From Candidatus Thalassarchaeaceae archaeon (GTDB lineage: Archaea; Thermoplasmatota; Poseidoniia; Poseidoniales; Thalassarchaeaceae): a stretch of 63,034 nt of DNA. The stretch lies in the NCBI GenBank assembly GCA_030747485.1, contig JASLKP010000007.1:1-63034 (forward strand), written 5' to 3'. Position 1 is the first letter of the stretch. Each line of letters starts with the position of its first letter. The notes under the pieces were generated by a model. The model was not told the origin of the DNA. It did no database searches and saw only the letters and a list, made by a program, of their open reading frames with translations. The position numbers were made by a program, and so were the translations under genes. Positions 61,143-63,034 of the stretch are shown here, in pieces.

Positions 61143-61150
61143 GATATTTA
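61143..61150 (-). promoter_or_regulatory. TATA-like box for the 232-residue membrane protein gene
   Basis: CTAAATAT on the minus strand lies between the 3' end of tRNA-Tyr and the ATG at 61117, at a spacing suited to a leaderless start. Confidence 0.45.
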
Positions 61151-61164
61151 GCCAAATTAGGGGG

Positions 61165-61273
61165 TGGTCCGAGGTGCCGGATTTGAACCAGCGATTCCCT
61201 GATGGCTGCCTATTTTCAACCGCGTTGTTCACGTCTACAGTCAGGTGCATTGGCCAGGCTATGCTAACCTCGG
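61165..61273 (-). tRNA. tRNA-Tyr(GUA) with a 31-base intron and encoded CCA
   Basis: The mature form folds fully: acceptor CCGAGGT with ACCTCGG, D-stem GCAT with ATGC, anticodon stem CCTGA with TCAGG, five-base variable loop, T-stem GCTGG with CCGGC around TTCAAAT, and discriminator A at 61168 followed by CCA at 61165-61167. The anticodon loop reads CTGTAG before the intron, giving GUA. Removing 61204-61234 leaves exactly 75 bases. The intron lies after position 37, the canonical archaeal place cut by the splicing endonuclease at a bulge-helix-bulge. Confidence 0.95.
61204..61234 (-). other. tRNA-Tyr intron at position 37/38
   Basis: 31 bases between G37 and A38 of the tRNA. Excision restores a seven-base anticodon loop and the five-pair stem. 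Archaeal tRNA-Tyr genes often carry an intron here. Confidence 0.9.
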
Positions 61274-61440
61274 GTGACCTGCCCATCAGTCTCGGCTATT
61301 TCTTGATTGCTAGGAACTAGCACCCTACGGGTTCTCCGTGAAGGTCCCTGAATGGGCTTCAACATGCATACAAGGCCCGCTACGGTTAATACGGGTTGGA
61401 ATACGAACTGACTGTGCAGGTGTAACCTGTGGTGACAAAC

Positions 61441-62598
61441 ATGGATGGGATACAAGAGCCTGAAGGGTCGCTAGGCGACGCCTATGGCAATTTGGTCAAT
61501 GAGCTGAAACATGACATGGAACCAAAGCAGCCAACGACCCTTCTCAATGATGACGTTTCCAATTTTGGTGTCCCAGATCCGCGCATTCTCATCTGCGGTT
61601 GCGGCGGTTCAGGCAACAATACCATGAACAGAATCACACACTTGGGTGTTGAAGGTGCAATCACTGTCGCCATCAATACCGACAAGCAACATTTGGACCA
61701 CACCCGTGCACTACAGAAACTGTTGGTTGGGCGTCACATTACTCGAGGACTCGGTGCAGGCGGAGACCCAGCCACTGGGCGACGCTGTGCAGAAGCGGGT
61801 CGAGAAGTCATTACACAGATTGTATCGGGTGCTGATCTCGTCTTCATCACCGCTGGACTCGGTGGAGGTACAGGTACAGGTATTGCACCGGTCGTTGCTG
61901 AGGAAGCAAAGCGAGCGGGTGCATTGGTGGTCGCTGTCGTCACAACACCATTCCAAGTCGAGCGACGTCAGAGAATGCGTCGAGCCCTAGAGGGCCTTGA
62001 ATCACTACGACAAGAAGCGGATGCTGTACTCGTGTTGGATAACAATCGATTGTTGCACTATGTGCCAAATCTACCACTGGATGAAGCATTCAGTATCATG
62101 GACCAATTGATTGCTGAAATTGTCAAGGGAATCGTTGAGACCATTACACTACCAAGTCTCATCAATCTCGACTTTGCTGATGTACGCACCATCATGAAGG
62201 GTGGCGGCGTGACAATGATGCTGTATGGTGAGAGTGACAGAGGACCTGAAGAGGTCGTGCATGAGTCACTGAATCATCCTCTCTTAGACATCGATATCGA
62301 TGGTGCAACCGGTGCGCTCATCCATGTAACTGGTGGACCATACATGACACTTGAACAGGCCAGCCAAGTGGTCGATTTGATGACCGGTCGGCTTTCGCCA
62401 GATGCCAACGTCATCTTCGGTGCAAGGCAAGACCCTGGATTTGGTGATACCATCAAGGTCATGGCAATCATTACCGGTATGGCAAACTCCAGATTGACCG
62501 ATGCTCACATGGATCCTGACCAACTTGGTGAGGCGCTGAATATCGCTCGCCAAAACAGGCAGAACCCCGGTTTTGGTTCGGTTCAGAAATTTGATTGA
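61441..62598 (+). CDS. ftsZ: Cell division GTPase FtsZ
   Basis: 385 residues from the ATG at 61441, which follows GGTGA; a GTG at 61429 is an alternative. Tubulin-type GTP binding is shown by [29 protein letters not shown] and the signature GGGTGTG at 141-147. The catalytic T7 loop NLDFADV is intact. After the globular domain only a short tail ([14 protein letters not shown]) is seen. An N-terminal extension of about 45 residues precedes the fold, as in other archaeal FtsZ. Assigning it to FtsZ1 or FtsZ2 is not possible by eye. A small hairpin follows the stop. Confidence 0.97.
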   Translation: MDGIQEPEGSLGDAYGNLVNELKHDMEPKQPTTLLNDDVSNFGVPDPRILICGCGGSGNNTMNRITHLGVEGAITVAINTDKQHLDHTRALQKLLVGRHITRGLGAGGDPATGRRCAEAGREVITQIVSGADLVFITAGLGGGTGTGIAPVVAEEAKRAGALVVAVVTTPFQVERRQRMRRALEGLESLRQEADAVLVLDNNRLLHYVPNLPLDEAFSIMDQLIAEIVKGIVETITLPSLINLDFADVRTIMKGGGVTMMLYGESDRGPEEVVHESLNHPLLDIDIDGATGALIHVTGGPYMTLEQASQVVDLMTGRLSPDANVIFGARQDPGFGDTIKVMAIITGMANSRLTDAHMDPDQLGEALNIARQNRQNPGFGSVQKFD

Positions 62599-62605
62599 GC
62601 AAAAT

Positions 62606-62619
62606 CGGCCTTTAGGCCG
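62606..62619 (+). terminator. Small hairpin after ftsZ (5-bp stem, TTTA loop)
   Basis: CGGCC-TTTA-GGCCG lies seven bases after the ftsZ stop and before the next gene. It is weaker than the other gene-border hairpins and lacks a T-run. Confidence 0.35.
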
Positions 62620-62661
62620 TATGACCCGAATCCTCAAACATGAGGGTGTGTACCGAAGTTC

Positions 62662-63034
62662 ATGGACAACCGTCGTATCGCTGTCTCATTTGCTGCCTTG
62701 ATGCTTGCAGTATTGCTCGTCACACCGAGTACCGCTTCACCAAGCATTGATGCCGGCGTCATGCAATCACCAGGTTCTGAAGATGGTCAACCCACTTCAG
62801 AGCACAATACATTGTACCTATTCGGAAATCAACAACTAACCAATTGCTTCTCAAAATTCAACAATACCGATGAAAACAGTGCCAATTATGGTGAAGATTC
62901 CCAAGGTGGTACCGGTGTAATGGATGTCAAAGTAACCTGCCGAATGGACCCCATTCTAGATGATGACATCGCATTGAAAGAGGGTGAAATGATTAATGCA
63001 AAATTTGCGGTTGATCTTGGAGGAGCGTGGGTCA
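62662..63034 (+). CDS. Secreted protein, N-terminal part (cut by window end)
   Basis: The 124 visible residues open with a signal peptide (MDNRRIAVSFAALMLAVLLV, cleavage probable near TPSTASPS). An acidic, Ser/Thr/Asn-rich secreted domain follows with cysteines at CFSKFNN and TCRMDP. The frame is open to the end of the window. It starts 63 bases after the ftsZ stop, following the hairpin at 62606-62619. The visible part has no recognised family. Confidence 0.75.
   Translation, partial: MDNRRIAVSFAALMLAVLLVTPSTASPSIDAGVMQSPGSEDGQPTSEHNTLYLFGNQQLTNCFSKFNNTDENSANYGEDSQGGTGVMDVKVTCRMDPILDDDIALKEGEMINAKFAVDLGGAWV

Overview
The window reads as a chromosomal segment of a planktonic euryarchaeon, most likely Marine Group II (Ca. 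Poseidoniales). The assignment is inference. It rests on archaeal information-processing genes (uS2, eL15, aIF1A, Rio1, a Pno1-type KH protein, RNase Z, Taw1, an intron-containing tRNA-Tyr), archaeal TATA-box promoters with leaderless starts beside GGTGA/GGAG-type ribosome sites inside operons, a fused 3-hydroxyacyl-CoA dehydrogenase/enoyl-CoA hydratase, an 11-subunit-type complex I lacking NuoEFG, and many very large secreted proteins. No CRISPR array, insertion sequence, phage or rRNA was found. Coding density is high, and no stretch over 300 bases lacks a plausible gene; the largest clear gaps (22252-22423 and 61274-61428) show only promoter-like sequence.

Layout. 1-2.1 kb: a truncated AlkB-type di-iron membrane hydroxylase, an SDR and a lipoprotein. 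2.2-6.5 kb: Taw1 for wyosine synthesis, a membrane protein, and a single-pass surface protein with a CUB-like ectodomain and a WW-like tail. 6.5-14.4 kb: an exporter-like locus with a glycosyltransferase fused to an ABC ATPase, a 1045-residue FtsX/MacB-type permease, a second ABC ATPase with a zinc ribbon, and a divergent glycosyltransferase sharing one promoter element. 14.4-17.6 kb: a Glu-Pro repeat protein, a beta-oxidation fusion enzyme and two micro-ORFs. 17.6-20.5 kb: four small regulators or membrane proteins (HxlR, zinc ribbon, membrane-tethered winged helix, winged helix). 20.5-24.3 kb: Dus, uS2, a Cas4-like nuclease with membrane segments, and a lipoprotein. 24.3-29 kb: two CARDB-type surface proteins. 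29-31.4 kb: KH protein, Rio1 and aIF1A. 31.4-43.4 kb: nuoA-B-C-D-H-I-J1-J2-K-L-M-N, transcribed on the minus strand. 43.4-58.2 kb: five surface genes on the minus strand, including a 1464-residue subtilase. 58.2-61.3 kb: RNase Z, a PRC-barrel protein, eL15, a membrane protein and tRNA-Tyr. 61.4-63 kb: FtsZ and the start of a secreted protein.

How it fits together. Complex I would pump ions using electrons from a donor not encoded here. The surface subtilase, with its giant secreted neighbours, fits a heterotroph that attacks proteins outside the cell. The AlkB/SDR/beta-oxidation genes fit aliphatic or lipid oxidation. The glycosyltransferase/FtsX locus may modify and move a lipid-linked or lipoprotein substrate to the surface. 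The least conventional parts are the GT-ABC fusion exporter locus, the membrane Cas4-like nuclease, the CUB/WW-like protein, matching insertions in NuoH and NuoI, and tight hairpins recurring at gene borders.
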